64,000 nucleotides of DNA from Norana najaformis (lineage: Eukaryota > Annelida > Clitellata > Crassiclitellata > Hormogastridae): NCBI GenBank assembly GCA_964023275.1, contig OZ029913.1, positions 47,309,976 through 47,373,975 on the forward strand, read 5' to 3'. The notes under the pieces are model-generated. The model did not search any database. It was not told the DNA's origin and worked only from the letters and a program-made list of their open reading frames with translations. This document shows, one piece after another, positions 20,043-32,037 of this stretch; position 1 is the stretch's first letter, and every line of letters begins with the position of its first letter. Made by a program: the position numbers and the translations under genes.

Positions 20043-20314
20043 ACAAGACCTCATGTTTGGACATATCTGTAGAATGAAGGATGACAGAAATATTAAGACT
20101 CTGATGTTTGGAATTATGGAAGGTACGAACAAGAGAGGCAGACCACATCGAGAGTGGGTGGATGACATTGAGGAGTGGTGTGGCGCGGACTTGCAGAGAC
20201 TGGGACATGCGGCTCAAAACAGAATCGAGTGGAGACACATTGTGAAACGGGCATCGGACACCTACGGGCATTGAGCCCACGGTTGTTGATGATGATGATG
20301 ATGACAAGACCTCA
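20043..20314 (+). mobile_element. LINE-E short unit, copy 1, with 11-bp target duplication
   Basis: Bases 20054-20303 encode the last about 70 residues of a LINE ORF2 (HICRMKDDRNIKTLMFGIME, GRPHREWVDDIEEWC), ending in a (GAT)n tail. The flanks are the direct repeat ACAAGACCTCA at 20043-20053 and 20304-20314. A second copy on the minus strand (22376-22617) begins at the same residue. Confidence 0.9.
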
Positions 20315-21487
20315 AGACAAGATATTAAGGCAGATAAGAAGAATGATTGATGCATACAGTCAGCACGATAAAGATAGGAGATGCAGAAACGAGCTAAAAT
20401 GAGTATATCTTGTAGAGAACAATTTAAGCAAAGAAGGCAACAGATTGTAAAACTTTGATTCGTATATAGGCGGAACTCTTATAAAGCTCAAGAATGGTGA
20501 AATTGTACAAATGAAAAGACTCGTAATATGAAGATAAATCGTTAGAATGGATACTGAGAGTATCTCAAATCGCGTGGAGACGAGAGTATAGTTTAAATTC
20601 ATGAAAACTGTGTGCTTCTTCTTCTTCTCCTTCTTCTTCTTTATTCTTCTTGTTAGAAAGATGATCAAAAATTGATCAAAATCTGGAGAGTATAGAGTTT
20701 GTAAACTAAAATCTATAAAACGTAAATCTTAAGAAATACAATTCTTAGCAAATGAAGCTTCAAAACAATAAAATCTATACAATTTTAAATCTACTGGAAA
20801 TCAATTCCTTTTTTCCTTCTCCTTCCAGAGAGAGAGAGAGAGAGAGAGAAAGAGAAAGAGAGAGCGAGAGTCATAAACTGATGCTAAATGGGCGATGTTA
20901 GAGATAAGAATTCCATTCTTTCGTCTCCGTCGCAAATATAGGGTTGTAAATTATAATTGCAACATCGTATTTGAGTTTGTGTGTGTGTATGCTTGCGAGT
21001 GTATTTGCATTTGTCTGCGTGTCAGCGTCAGTATTAGCCTGTTGGGATTAAACGTGTGTGTTTGTATGTGTGTATGTTTGTTTGTGTATGTGTCTGTGGG
21101 TTTGTGTGCGTACACGCGTGTCTGCACCTCTCAATGAATGTCCGTTTGCGTGTGTGGGTGTATGTCTGCTTATATTTGCATACTTATGCATGTTCGCGTG
21201 TCAGTATAAGACGTGTATAGACCAAGACCAAGAAATTGAAGGCGCCATCGCTTCGGACCAATAATCTAAAGAAAATCCATTCTTCCATCTGATTACATTT
21301 ATAGGGCCTTTATATTTATCGCGTTTATGGCGCTTTATACAACTTATAATGAAATTTACTATATTTAAGCGATGTCAGCCGATCTTTTATTAAAATATTT
21401 TATTAAATCATATTTATTATTATAAATGAACAAACTTTTGGAGATGAGTTGAAACCCGTCTTCGTTTAGATGTGGCTTAGAATCTGT
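20315..21487. other. Simple-sequence-rich region without gene
   Basis: Contains CTT repeats (about 20616-20645), a GA tract (20827-20870), and GT-rich degenerate sequence (20965-21200). The Cys/Val-rich frame at 20895-21137 is a product of the GT repeats. AT-rich to 21440. Confidence 0.6.
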
Positions 21488-21489
21488 GC

Positions 21490-21662
21490 TCGTTTGGAAG
21501 TGAGTTTAAACCCGCCCTTGTTTCGAGGTGATCTTAAACCCGCCCTTGTTTCGAGGTGATCTTAAACCTGCCCTTGTTTCAAGGTGCTCTTAAACCCGGC
21601 CTTGTTTCAAGGTGCTCTTAAACCCGCCCTTGTTTCGAGTTGATCTTAAACCCGCCCTTATT
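21490..21662. repeat. 28-bp minisatellite
   Basis: About six tandem copies of a unit including AAACCCGCCCTTGTTTCGAG. Landmark GCCCTTG spacing is 28 bp (21514, 21542, 21570, 21598). Confidence 0.92.
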
Positions 21663-21699
21663 TAACTACTTAGATTCCACAAAGTCGATCTTTTGCTGG

Positions 21700-22700
21700 G
21701 TGGTGCATTATCTCGATAAGGCGAATCTGTATTTGAACCTGCTGCATTTCCGGAATTTCGCGAATCTGTATTTGAATCTGCATGCAACGAATGTCACTGC
21801 CAGAGTGCACATAGACTCATTCTGTGAGACCCATATGGACCAAGTATAGTTCCCTTATGGCTCTTATGACCATCCTGCCTGAGCATCTGCTTATATAGGC
21901 GAATCTGTATTTGTATATGCTGAATGTCCGGATTTTGGCGAATCTGTATTTGAGTCTGGATTCAAGGAGTGTGACTGCCAGAGTGCACGTAGACTCATTT
22001 TATGAGACCCATATGGACCAAGTATATGCCCTTTATGGACCCTTATGACCATCATGGTCTGAGTTGTGCATTCTGCTTATTTAGGCGAATCTGTATTTGT
22101 ATCTGCTGCATTTCCGGAATGTGGCGATTCTGTTTTTGAATCTGCTGCATTTCCGGATTTTGGCGAATCTGTATTTGAATCTATTTGCAACGAGTGTCAC
22201 TCCCATGGTGCAACTAGATTCATTTGATGACACCCATATGGACCACGTATGGGTTCCTTATGGACCCTTATGACCATCCTGGCCTGGGTGGTGCATTTTG
22301 ATTATTTAGGGGAATCTGTATTTGAATCTGCTACATTTCCGGATTTTGGCGAATCTGTATTCAAGGAGTGCGACTCATCATCATCATAAACCATGGGTAC
22401 ATCGCCCGTAGGTGTCCGGTGCCATTTTCACTATGTTCTCCCACTGTTGTCTTTCCAGTGCAGCGTGACTCGCTCCTGGAGTGACGTTCTACACCATTCG
22501 ATTATGTCGTCTACCCATTCTTTGTGGGATCGTCCTTTCTCGTTTGGTCCATCCATCACTCCGAACACTAATGTCTTGATCTTCCTATCGTTGCTCATTC
22601 TGCATATGTGACCATTTGTGCGACTGCCAGAGTGCAAATAGATTCATTTGATGACACCCATATGGACCGTGTATGGGTTCCAAGTATATTTGGCAAACAA
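21700..22700. repeat. Satellite with units of about 175-225 bp
   Basis: Four units share GCGAATCTGTATTTG, GACTGCCAGAGTGCA and CCATATGGAC. The last landmark occurs at 21831, 22009, 22234 and 22658. Spacings are 178, 225 and, after removing the LINE-E insertion, about 174 bp. The longer unit contains an extra internal duplication of about 47 bp. No coding is apparent. Confidence 0.88.
22368..22625 (-). mobile_element. LINE-E short unit, copy 2, with 8-bp target duplication
   Basis: Inserted into the satellite. Bases 22376-22617 read on the minus strand encode HICRMSNDRKIKTLVFGVMD and GRSHKEWVDDIIEWC, with tail (GAT)n at 22376-22387. The flanking direct repeat is GTGCGACT (22368-22375, 22618-22625), and the satellite reads through cleanly once the insert is removed. 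Confidence 0.92.
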
Positions 22701-22884
22701 TCCAGTTCCAATTATTTCGTGAACTTTTCAATTAATGACGCGCGCTATGGATTTTTGTTGAAACATTGCATTTCGCTAGGTGACGCTCTAGAAAACCGGA
22801 ATCCGGATATTCATTTGTTTGTTCATAGGTTTCGCCCAATGATATATATGGTTTCGCCGCGTCTGCCTACCTGACTATTGGATC

Positions 22885-23010
22885 TTGACCTGGAAACGAA
22901 CCCACCTTGCCTATCGAGTTTGTTTTTACTGAGCGTCTGTGAATAAGCTGGTACCCGCGACTTAGCTTTCGTTGGGCGCAGTAGAGATCTCGAGATTACG
23001 ATTGCGATTC
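22885..23010 (+). mobile_element. LINE-C 3' end
   Basis: GTGAATAAGCTGGTACCCGC and CTTTCGTTGGGCGC, followed by ATTACGATTGCGATT, match the 3' terminus of LINE-C (reverse of 38095-38200) and 31760-31870. The rest of the element is absent. Confidence 0.75.
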
Positions 23011-23173
23011 CCAGTAGTTTCCAGTCCTGAGATTTTGGTAATGGACCTTTTCAGACGCAAACGATTACCATGGCAAAAGCTGTCCCGTGATGCATCACGG
23101 CCAACGCGTTATTTTCGTGTAGGGCAAAAGCCGCTGTTCATTGTTTTTGTCTAAGTTTGAAGTAATTTTTGAA

Positions 23174-25003
23174 ATGCCATCATCGTGCTGGGTGCCGAAT
23201 TGCACGAGTCGACGTACAAGAGAAAGTGCAGTAAAATTGTATCGCTTTCCTTTATGAAATGTCACGCGTTTTAAATCGCTGGATTGTAAAAAAATAGGAC
23301 CCCTGCCACCACAGAAGGAACGAAGCACTCAACTCGATGGACTGCATCAACCGCAATAGCAAGACCGAATATGTGGTGCTCATTTTCTTAAATGTATTAT
23401 ATTTCTACTTGTAGCTATATTGGCACTTGTACCTACTTTAACATTTTGATAGCTACAGCTCGTTTGAATGGACGAATTAACTATTGTAATGGTCGTAGTC
23501 GAACAATGTTTAAAACGGCTGCAGTTACACAGAACATTTATTCAACAAAAACTTCATTTGTAAAACAGACAGAAACATGCACATCGGAGATTTCATGTGA
23601 TTAGTTGACTTTTCAGGTGCAACAGAGAAATTGCAAGATATTACATTACACTATTGTGTTGCATACGGGTAAACCAGCTGATGACGAACTGGACATTGAC
23701 TATTTTCCAACGATCCTTATTTGATCTACAGCCAAGATTAACCAGTCAAGACTGAGGCAAGGTGTTGACAGGCACACACAGTGTAAACTACGACTTACAA
23801 AAACAGGACCTGGAAACAGCCGCTGTCCCCTTTGACCTGAGAAACTATAAGATACTGGCAGAGTATGAAACTAAATTCTATCGCAACACACACTGATTAC
23901 ACTTTTCAGTGATCTGGTTTCTCTGTCACTGACATATGATGCCCTTACTCTCCTGCAGCAGTCTAAGCACAAAAGTTGCTGAGCTCATTGGTGTCATTAA
24001 TTCCTTGACCAATAAGATTTCAAAACTACAAAATGAACTGCAAAGAACATCTGAACAAGCACACAATCAGGCCACAAACAATGAATGCCTTCAGCAGAGG
24101 CTCAAGTCCTTCAACCCATTTGGAGTTAGTGTAATTTAAAACTGATCCCAAGACAAAATATTATACTGGCTTGCCAAATCACTGAACATTTCAGTTACTT
24201 TTATAAGATGCAGAAAATTAAATGAAACTCAGTTTTACCAGACTAAGCCATGCAATGAATTGTTTATAACGTTGATAAAAAACTATGTCAAAACCCAGGG
24301 ATGGAAGACGTGGCATGCGGCTTTCACATCAGCCTGACATCAGTTACAACAATATTTCATCTGTGGATTGAAGCATTGTACACCAAATGGTGTGGCATGA
24401 TTATGTGGACCACAACAGATGATGTAGAGCTAGTACCTCCTGTTTTCCAAAATGAAGTTTTTTGGCATGTCCGATGTATCACTGACTGTGTACCGAATTC
24501 TTCATAGAAAGACCATCATTAAAGGCAAGAGCGCAGACTCGAACTACAAGCGCCACAACACTGCCAAGTTCCTGACTGATATAAGTCCATCTGGCAGTGT
24601 TACTTACATATCTCCTTGTTCGGGTGGTCGTGCAAGTGATAGCATTCGATTCAAATCACTTGGCTCTGCCTAGGTGATACTGTGTTAGCAGAATGTGGTT
24701 TTACTATTAAGGATGACTTTGTAATGTAAGGTGTTATGCTTATAGTAACAGCATTCACAAAAGGCAAACAACAACTAACGGCAGAGGAGGTGGAGAAGTC
24801 AAGGCTGATGTTGTGTGCTCGAATTCACACTGAATAAGTTATCGGGAAAATTAAAGAGTTTGAAATATTGAGTGACACACTGCCAATAACTCTGGTAAAA
24901 AAGAAAGCATTGAAGAAATATATAATTATATAAAATATATAATTATATATAATATAGAAAAATTCTTAACAATTGCTGCAGCCATAGTGAACTTGAATTG
25001 TGC
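23174..25003 (+). pseudogene. THAP plus DDE_Tnp_4 transposase (ISL2EU/Harbinger-like), decayed
   Basis: ATG at 23174 starts MPSSCWVPNCTSRR, then LYRFP and a stop: the first half of a THAP finger. Around 23690 DDELDIDYFP fits the linker. A coiled-coil-like heptad segment follows at 23960-24085 (ELIGVINSLTNKISKLQNEL). The helix-turn-helix part (FHISLTSVTTIFHLWIEAL) is at 24320-24390. The DDE_Tnp_4 core is next: YKRHNTAKFLTDISPSGSVT, YISPCSGGRASDS, GDTVLAECGF and KGKQQLTAEEVEKSR with ARIHTE. Stops and frame changes separate these blocks. It is a host-independent cut-and-paste element, now dead, and is interrupted by LINE-F at 25004. Confidence 0.75.
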
Positions 25004-25540
25004 CATTCTGTGAAAAAACTGGCGATAAAGCTAAAAATCCTCAACACATGCGTGATCCCAGTACTAATCTATGGATGTGAGTCATGGAGTATTACAAGAG
25101 CAATGGAGAAGAAACTGAATGCAGCAGAAAACAAATGGCTCAGAAGAATACTAAGAGTTAGCTATAAGGACCATGTAACGAATGAAAGTATTAGACAACG
25201 AACACAGCAACCATTGATAAGTAATGTGATCAAGAAAAGAAGGATGAAGTGGGCAGGACATGTCCTGAGGATGGAGGAGAACCGCAATCCAAAGAAAATC
25301 TTTAAATACAAACCGGACGGAAAGAGAGCAGTGGGAAGACCGAAAAGAAGATGGATAGATTGCCTTGAAGAGGATCTGAAAGGTGCCGGAGTTACTATCT
25401 ATGGGAAAACGGAGGGCAGACGGAGAATGACCCTTGAGGAGATGGCCGGGAAACGAGATTTGTGGAGGGGTGTCATAGAGAAATCAACGACTGGATCCAG
25501 TCTAGAGATGATTACATGACATGACATGACATTCTGTGAA
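25004..25540 (+). mobile_element. LINE-F 3' fragment with 11-bp target duplication
   Basis: Direct repeat CATTCTGTGAA at 25004-25014 and 25530-25540 brackets 515 bp. The open frame (from 24998 to 25519) has the LINE C-terminal pattern KLKILNTCVIPVLIYGCESW, RRILRVSYKDHVTNESIRQR, MKWAGHVLRMEENRNPKKIF and GRPKRRWIDCLEEDL. The tail is (ATGAC)n. The frame has no internal stop, so this insertion is young compared with the THAP-DDE element it split. Confidence 0.9.
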
Positions 25541-26195
25541 GCTTAGAACAAAATTTTAAAAACCTGCACACACAAAGAAAGTGTCTGGAAACAATTTTTT
25601 ATAAATTTTTATTGTAACATTCACTGTGCAGGTACTAAACAGCATTGTAATGTGAAAGAAAAGTACAGTCATTCTGGTCACAAGACACGATATATTTCAT
25701 TTAACTTTGGTTTGCACATTACAACAGTTTTAAAATTACCAGTGTACCAATGTATTCAGTTGTTTTCCCAACATGTTGGACAGAACCATTTTTTCTTTGG
25801 TGCAATTAAGATTCTGACACATGTGAGGTGGTACCGTTTAGTTCGGCAGTTCCTCTTGCAACATGGTATCATATTGTCATAGTCCTTGTCAAAGCCACAA
25901 AGGACAGTGCTTGGTGCTGTGAACCAGCTTGGAATTTAATGCTATTGTTTTGTAGTTGCTCTTTCCAAATACACTTTGTGAATGGGCAGGACACATTTTG
26001 TGTAAAATAATTCTAATGTGTAGACTGTAGAGCATATTTTTGCAGAAAATTTCATATCGTAACCGTTCCACATGCAGACCAACTCATATATAACACAAAA
26101 AGAAAGTAAAGAGAAGTTTAAGAGAAGAGTCATACATTAATAACTGTTGGTTATGCTTGTTAAGAAAAAAAGTGCTATCATTCATTTCACATAAT
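25541..26195. other. No recognisable gene; probable 3' flank of THAP-DDE element
   Basis: AT-rich, with short frames only. No inverted repeat partner to the 23-kb end was recognised. Confidence 0.35.
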
Positions 26196-27850
26196 AATAA
26201 TAATAATTAGAAACTTCTAATGCGCCAGTGTCTAATGCACAAGGCATCAACCGATGGCGTACCATAGCCAAGCCGCAATCAGGTCAATATCCAGGTCAGT
26301 CCACAGGACAGAGAAGCAGCCTACGGTGGATAAGCAATTTGAAAAAGGTATTTTTAAGGTTGAGAACGAAATGAAAAAAGCGACTGAGCAGAACGAACAG
26401 ACACAGGAAGGGAGTTCCAAAATTTAGGTCAAGCAACTGAAAAAGCCCGTTTACCCAGAACAGTTCTAGTCCAAGGTATGACCAGAGAAAGACAATCAGA
26501 TGACCTTGCTGAATAATGGTAAGCCTTGGGAATAAGGACTGATTTTAAGTAGTGTGGTTGGCCACAGTTCAATGCTTTATAAACTGTAAGTCCCAATTTG
26601 AAACAAATCCTTTGCTGAACAGGAAGCCAATGCAAAGATTTAAGCACAGGGGTAACATGCTCAAATTTTGAAGCATTTGTTATAGCTCTAGCCAAGGAGT
26701 TCTGAACTCTTTGGAGTTTCTGCATATTTGACTTTGTGATACCAACAAGGATTGAGTTACAGTAGTCTAGGCGACTAGAGACCAATGCATTAGCCAATGA
26801 TATTCTAGAAGACATGGGGACATAATGCCTAATTCTGCGTATGTCACGAATATACAGATATGATGATTTACAAATACCATTTACATAGTTTGTGAGAGAC
26901 ATAGTAGAATCAAAAATAACGCCCAAGTCACGAGCAGTATCAGACAATTCAACACTTGAGTCACCCAGCTTTAAGGATTTAAGCCATTCGAACTTTTTAA
27001 GTTGCTGTGGGGTACCCAGAAGTAGAAATTCAGTCTTCGATGGGTTAAGGAGGAGTTTATTTGCAGTCATCCAAGACTCTAGCTCCTCAAAGGCATCAGA
27101 CAACAGCTGTGCAGATGAGTGACAAGATGAACTGTCAAATGAAATGTAGATTTTGGTATCATCTGCATATAAATTATATCCTAATGAATGACTGCCCAGC
27201 AGTGTACCTAAAGGCATGGTGTATAATGTAAACAAGAGAGGACCAAGTAAAGAACCCTGCAGAACACCACAGGTCAACAGAGCACTAGATGAATAATATC
27301 CATTTAAATATACTGACTGAGTGTGTGGGCTGAGATAAGTAGCAGGACCAGAAACCCCAAACCAGTCCTGGAGATGATGCAAAAGGAGAGAATGGTCCAC
27401 AGTGTCAAAGGCAGCAGACAAATCAAGGAGAACAAGAGCTGTCACCTTACCCTTATCCATGGAGCACATGATATCATTATGAACAGCAAGTGCAGATTCT
27501 GTTGAATGAAACTTGCAGTAAGCGGACTGAAATGGAGAGATTAGCGAGTTGGAAGATAGGTGGGTTTGCATACAATTCAAAACTACCCGTTCAAGAATTT
27601 TTGATACAAAATTTAAAGTTGAGATGGGTCTGAAATTAGACAGGTCACCTGGGTCGAGAGAAGGTTTCTTTAGCAGAGGATGAACTGTGGCATGAGCAAA
27701 AGCAGATGGGAAAGATCCCTCAAGCAATGAGAAACTGATTATTGATGTAATGGTTGGACCCAAGACATCAAAGCATTCTTTCAGAAAAGATGTAGGAATG
27801 GTGTCAAGGAGACAGCTTTTGCTAGGTGAAGAAAATATGAGCCTGCGAAC
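26196..27850 (-). mobile_element. LINE-G, 5'-truncated, with long open RT frame
   Basis: A 444-codon minus-strand frame (27763 to 26429) encodes most of an L2/CR1-like RT. It has FRPISTLNFVSKILERVVL (fingers), CKFHSTESAL, LLDLSAAFDTVDH (motif A), CGVLQGSLLGPLLF (motif B), YNLYADDTKIY (motif C, catalytic Asp pair intact), LNPSKTEFLLLG (motif D), LGVIFD (motif E) and LKSLHWLPVQQRICFKLGL. The frame ends before the usual WNSLP C terminus, with the remainder in other frames. The 3' UTR ends in (ATT)n at 26198-26215. No endonuclease remains upstream. Relatives lie at 36140-37445 and 41107-41520. Confidence 0.9.
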
Positions 27851-27959
27851 TTGTTATTACTGTACTTATCTGTACTTAAAAGAATTTCAATACTTCGTCA
27901 ATATATGGATCGTCAACGTCCAATTGGAACCTGATGCTACTTAACTTGAATAAATAACG

Positions 27960-28400
27960 ATCTCTAGCATCTTTATTCCCCCCCCCCAAGACCTACCTGC
28001 ACCTCACCGTGGTGGGGGGTGAAACAGCTAAGTAAGGGACTGCTCGGTGAGGCTATGCCATCAGTGGTGAAGGCTTTGGCTGAAGGACCACCTAGGGCGA
28101 TAAGCGAGGTGGATATGCTCACCAGGAACCCCGAAAACGGCTGGCTAACGCAGGAGGCAGGTGTTGGAAGGACACCTGAGGGCGAAAGAAGTCTGCAAAA
28201 TGACCCACCGGCCTCCTTACCCTGCCAGGAGAGGAGTGGTCACCACCTGGTATAGGACCAAGAAACCTCAACATGAATACGTGATATGAGAGAAGCGATG
28301 GACAAAACCAGAGACAGAAGTGCCTGGAGACGAAAAGTTGAGGCCTCATCGTTGGCCCGTTGGCCTGACGGAGGAGAATAAAAGAAAAGAAGTAATACGT
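27960..28400 (+). repeat. Probable 3' end of an unidentified LINE
   Basis: A C-run at 27978-27987 leads into CACCTCACCGTGGTGG. Near the end a frame reads REAMDKTRDRSAWRRKVEAS and ends WPDGGE-stop followed by AATAAAAG, the kind of ending LINE ORF2s have. The family is not identified. Confidence 0.4.
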
Positions 28401-28439
28401 ATTCATTTTTCGAATCTAGAATTCCACGAACACCCAAGC

Positions 28440-28925
<486 letters not shown>

Positions 28926-29095
28926 TAAGAAACTGCTATGATAGATAGCCAATCACAAATTGCATAAAACGGATGAATATCCCGAATTCGTCTCAATCAC
29001 TTATCTGACTTCGTTTTTGGCCTTAACTTACCTGCGTTGATGTATGCCAAGAACCAGCTGAGATTTGTTTGACCTCAAGCAGCTGAGTGATGGAT

Positions 29096-29850
29096 ACGTC
29101 CGTCAGGTTGGTTTGATATTCACATTTGCATATTGAATTTCGGTATGGCAAGCAGCAGGTGAAAAAAATTATTTTTAAAAGTTTAAATTGTCATATTTCT
29201 ACAAATTATTTTCCAAGAAAAACACAATTAAGCAAGTTATTCACCTAGGCAATCACCAGAAAATCTAAACTGCTTCCAGCTATTGTGAAAGGGGGCAGCA
29301 CAATTGCCCAAACATGGAGAAAAGTGAATTTTCACACAATTAAAGTTTTTAAGGTTCCTTTCAGGAGTTATCTACCTAGGCAATCAAAAGAAAATCTTAA
29401 ACTGCTTCCAGCTGTTGTGTAAGTGGGCCCCAAAAGGGCCCAAACACAGGGAAAGGCTATTTTCACACATTTTTTCACTATTTATGTCACTTCACTTTTC
29501 AACAACTTCTCGGATTAAAATTGAAGAAAATGAACATTTTCGCACATATCTTTTTATTTATAATACTTTATAGTGTGTTTTTGGTATAGGGTCATTTGAA
29601 CGCACCTCTACTAATGCCTCCATCTGACCATCTCAGAACTGGCTGCAATTTTAACCACATGTTGCAAGATGTATTGGATGTAAAAGCCAAAAATGTTTCT
29701 GCAATATATAAAATACTTTCTAAGATATCGTTCATTCCATGACCCCCACCCTCAGAAAGCACTGCGCAAAACTTCGAGATGTCCACTTTTTGAGAATTGA
29801 TATCTCTAGAGCTGTTAGACCAAATTAGATGGTCTTCACAAAAAGAAGTC
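29096..29850 (+). repeat. Left inverted arm of the MULE-like element
   Basis: Pairs with 32725-33194. It contains two tandem versions of a segment of about 130 bp with CACCTAGGCAATCA and CTGCTTCCAGCT (29245 and 29370), where the right arm has one, plus about 130 bp of extra AT-rich sequence after them. Confidence 0.82.
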
Positions 29851-29989
29851 CAGTCTTTATTTAGGCAATCCAAAACCAATCCGTGAAAGGCATACACTGT
29901 TGATATTGCGTGAATCAAGCAGTTGCTTATTACACACTGACTAATACTGTTTATGTCCTCACCACTGTTGCGATAATATACAAGAAATG

Positions 29990-30545
29990 GATGAAGATTG
30001 GCCTGAGAATTGTCCCAGTGGAACTTCAGTTGAACAGCATGTAAAGGACTTCAAGTTAGATGAGCTGTACAGTGCAGCCAAGACAATTTCTGGAACCCAT
30101 AGCCATCAGTGTCAAAGAGTCGGATAATGATGTTTGAACTTATTTGGAACTGTTGCACCAATTACTGACATTGACGATTGTAATGAATTCATCTACAAGA
30201 AGTGACAGAGGAATCACTGCAAGCAACTGATGCCACTACCTATTAACTTGGGCAGTATATGGCAGCAATATATGGTCAAAAGTGGTACATTGCGGTGATA
30301 ATAGACCAGTCAGACGAAGTATATGATATGCTCATCAAATTCATGACAAGTACACAGAGGAAGGGAAGCTATGATCTGACTTGGCCAAGACATGCATATG
30401 CTGGGTTTCATTCCAGCATGTCCTTTGTTTAGTGCCAGCACCTCAAGCACGCAGTAATAGGGCACATGAGTACCTTCTGGACAATTCATTATGGAAGATG
30501 GTAACAACAACATTTTCATCTTATGTACAGAAAAACTTTCAAAAT
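29990..30545 (+). pseudogene. Decayed ORF of the MULE-like element (GTRSHH type)
   Basis: Blocks read MDEDWPENCPSGTSVEQHV, FKLDELYSAAKTISGTHSH, then after stops DIDDCNEFIYKK and YGQKWYIAVIIDQSDE with MLIKFM and LTWPRHAYAGF. They parallel the relic at 600-1375. The second half looks like a small Tudor/chromo-type barrel; that is inference. The numerous stops rule out function. Confidence 0.4.
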
Positions 30546-30571
30546 CTATGATGCTGTATGCATAAATGACA

Positions 30572-32037
30572 TACAGTCCAATTCATTTAAGACGAAAACG
30601 GATAGGACAAAATATCGCTTAGTACGAAATAACAAATTGGTCCGTTCCGATATTAATCGATAATAACGTTAAATTATTCTCTTAAGACAAAACTGATAAG
30701 ACGAAAAGATCGGTTATTACGAAAATGGTTATCAGTCCCGTGAATTTATTTCAGTGCCAAGTCCGTCGCATAAGACGAAATGTTGATGGAAACACAACAG
30801 CTGCAGCTTGCAGCAAGGTTTCGGGTTCGCATTTCCGTAAACGCCTAAAATAGTTTGACAGCGTCCGTCTTTGATGAATGTCACCAATTGAGGAATAAGA
30901 TAGCATACATGTTTAAACTGTAATTGGGTGATTGATTACCGGTAAGAGACTCACAGGTCATAGCATGAGGCATCTAAATGCGTTGGTGCACGAGACCATA
31001 GATATCAAAATTACCATAATGATGCCTATGTATAGGAAGTAAACTTTTATAGCTGTCTTCACTAATGTGGCCATTTCATTCGTGGGTATATTTTGTCTAA
31101 CAATGAAGGACATTAAGCCAGTCAATGTGGCACATTTATGGTATTGAGATATGTAACCACAGTGAAAGTGCCCTATAGCTAGACGCATTAGATAGTTCGA
31201 ATATCTTAGCCAGATTAGTGCCTGCTGTTATCAGACATAAATGTAACTTTCGGAACTCTTCTCGAGTAACCTAATATCCTCGTTGACAAGCCTTTACCAT
31301 GTGGCAAAGACAGTCGTCAGTGGTCAGCGCCTTGCAAACTACAGAGACATCCGCCCATATCAATCAGCACGTACATCTACATGGGATGTACCCTCGTTCA
31401 AAGGCTTCTCGCTGTCTGACGCGCCCATCCCTCTCCCAGACCGATTAGGATTCGCCGTCGAAATAGCGTCGTAATGGAATGTATCGGCCTTAGCCCTTTC
31501 ATAAAACCTTAAAATACCCCTCGCTTGCTGGTCCAGCGTGAAACAGACTAGTGGTTTACTTTCGTGTCTAAAAAATGGCCACTAAAGTTCGTAGCCTACC
31601 GTGATCGGCTGGCCGCCTTTCACTCAAAACATTCTTCTTTCAAAGGTCCTACCCTGACACCCCTTCTTCCTCTTATCTTCCTCTCTGCTCCAATCCCAAA
31701 CATCACCCACGTAGCTGCCACGCTGTCTCTCTGCCTGATTTTGGATCTTGACCCGGAACCGAACCCTTTTTGCCTATCAATTTTATTTTGACTGAGCGCC
31801 TGTGAATAAGCTGGTCCCCGCGGCGCGGCTTTCGTTGGGCGCTGTAGAAATCTCGTAATTACGATTACGATCATCTGCAGTAATGCGTCATTTGCTGCTG
31901 CATGGCAAGTCATGCACCCTTTACGTGTTTCTGGTTGGCATGCTGCGCTTATGTTTATAACGGTTAATACAAAATTCAGTTAAGACAAAATATTTATGCT
32001 GGTACCCTGTCTTTTGTCTTAAACGAACTGCACTGTA
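30572..32037. mobile_element. Tigger/pogo-like element, non-autonomous, TA-flanked
   Basis: Ends are inverted repeats: CAGTCCAATTCATTTAAGAC from 30574, and its counterpart GTCTTAAACGAACTGCACTG ending at 32035. Both are flanked by TA. The 5' interior repeats AAGACGAAA-like words, as in Tigger ends. Length is 1462 bp, part of which is a LINE-C fragment. No transposase frame is seen. It is nested in the MULE-like element. Confidence 0.75.
31600..31875 (+). mobile_element. LINE-C 3' end nested in the Tigger-like element
   Basis: From about TTTCACTCAAAACATTCTTC to GTGAATAAGCTGGTCCCCGC and an (ATTACG)n tail near 31855, it matches the reverse of 38095-38330. The segment 31280-31600 just upstream may be part of the same insertion but was not matched. 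Confidence 0.72.

Noticed and set aside
20895..21264. Cys/Val-rich ORFs resembling secreted peptides
   Set aside because: Produced by degenerate GT repeats; no signal for a gene.
21490..22700. CRISPR-like array
   Set aside because: Eukaryotic context; repeats are contiguous without unique spacers.
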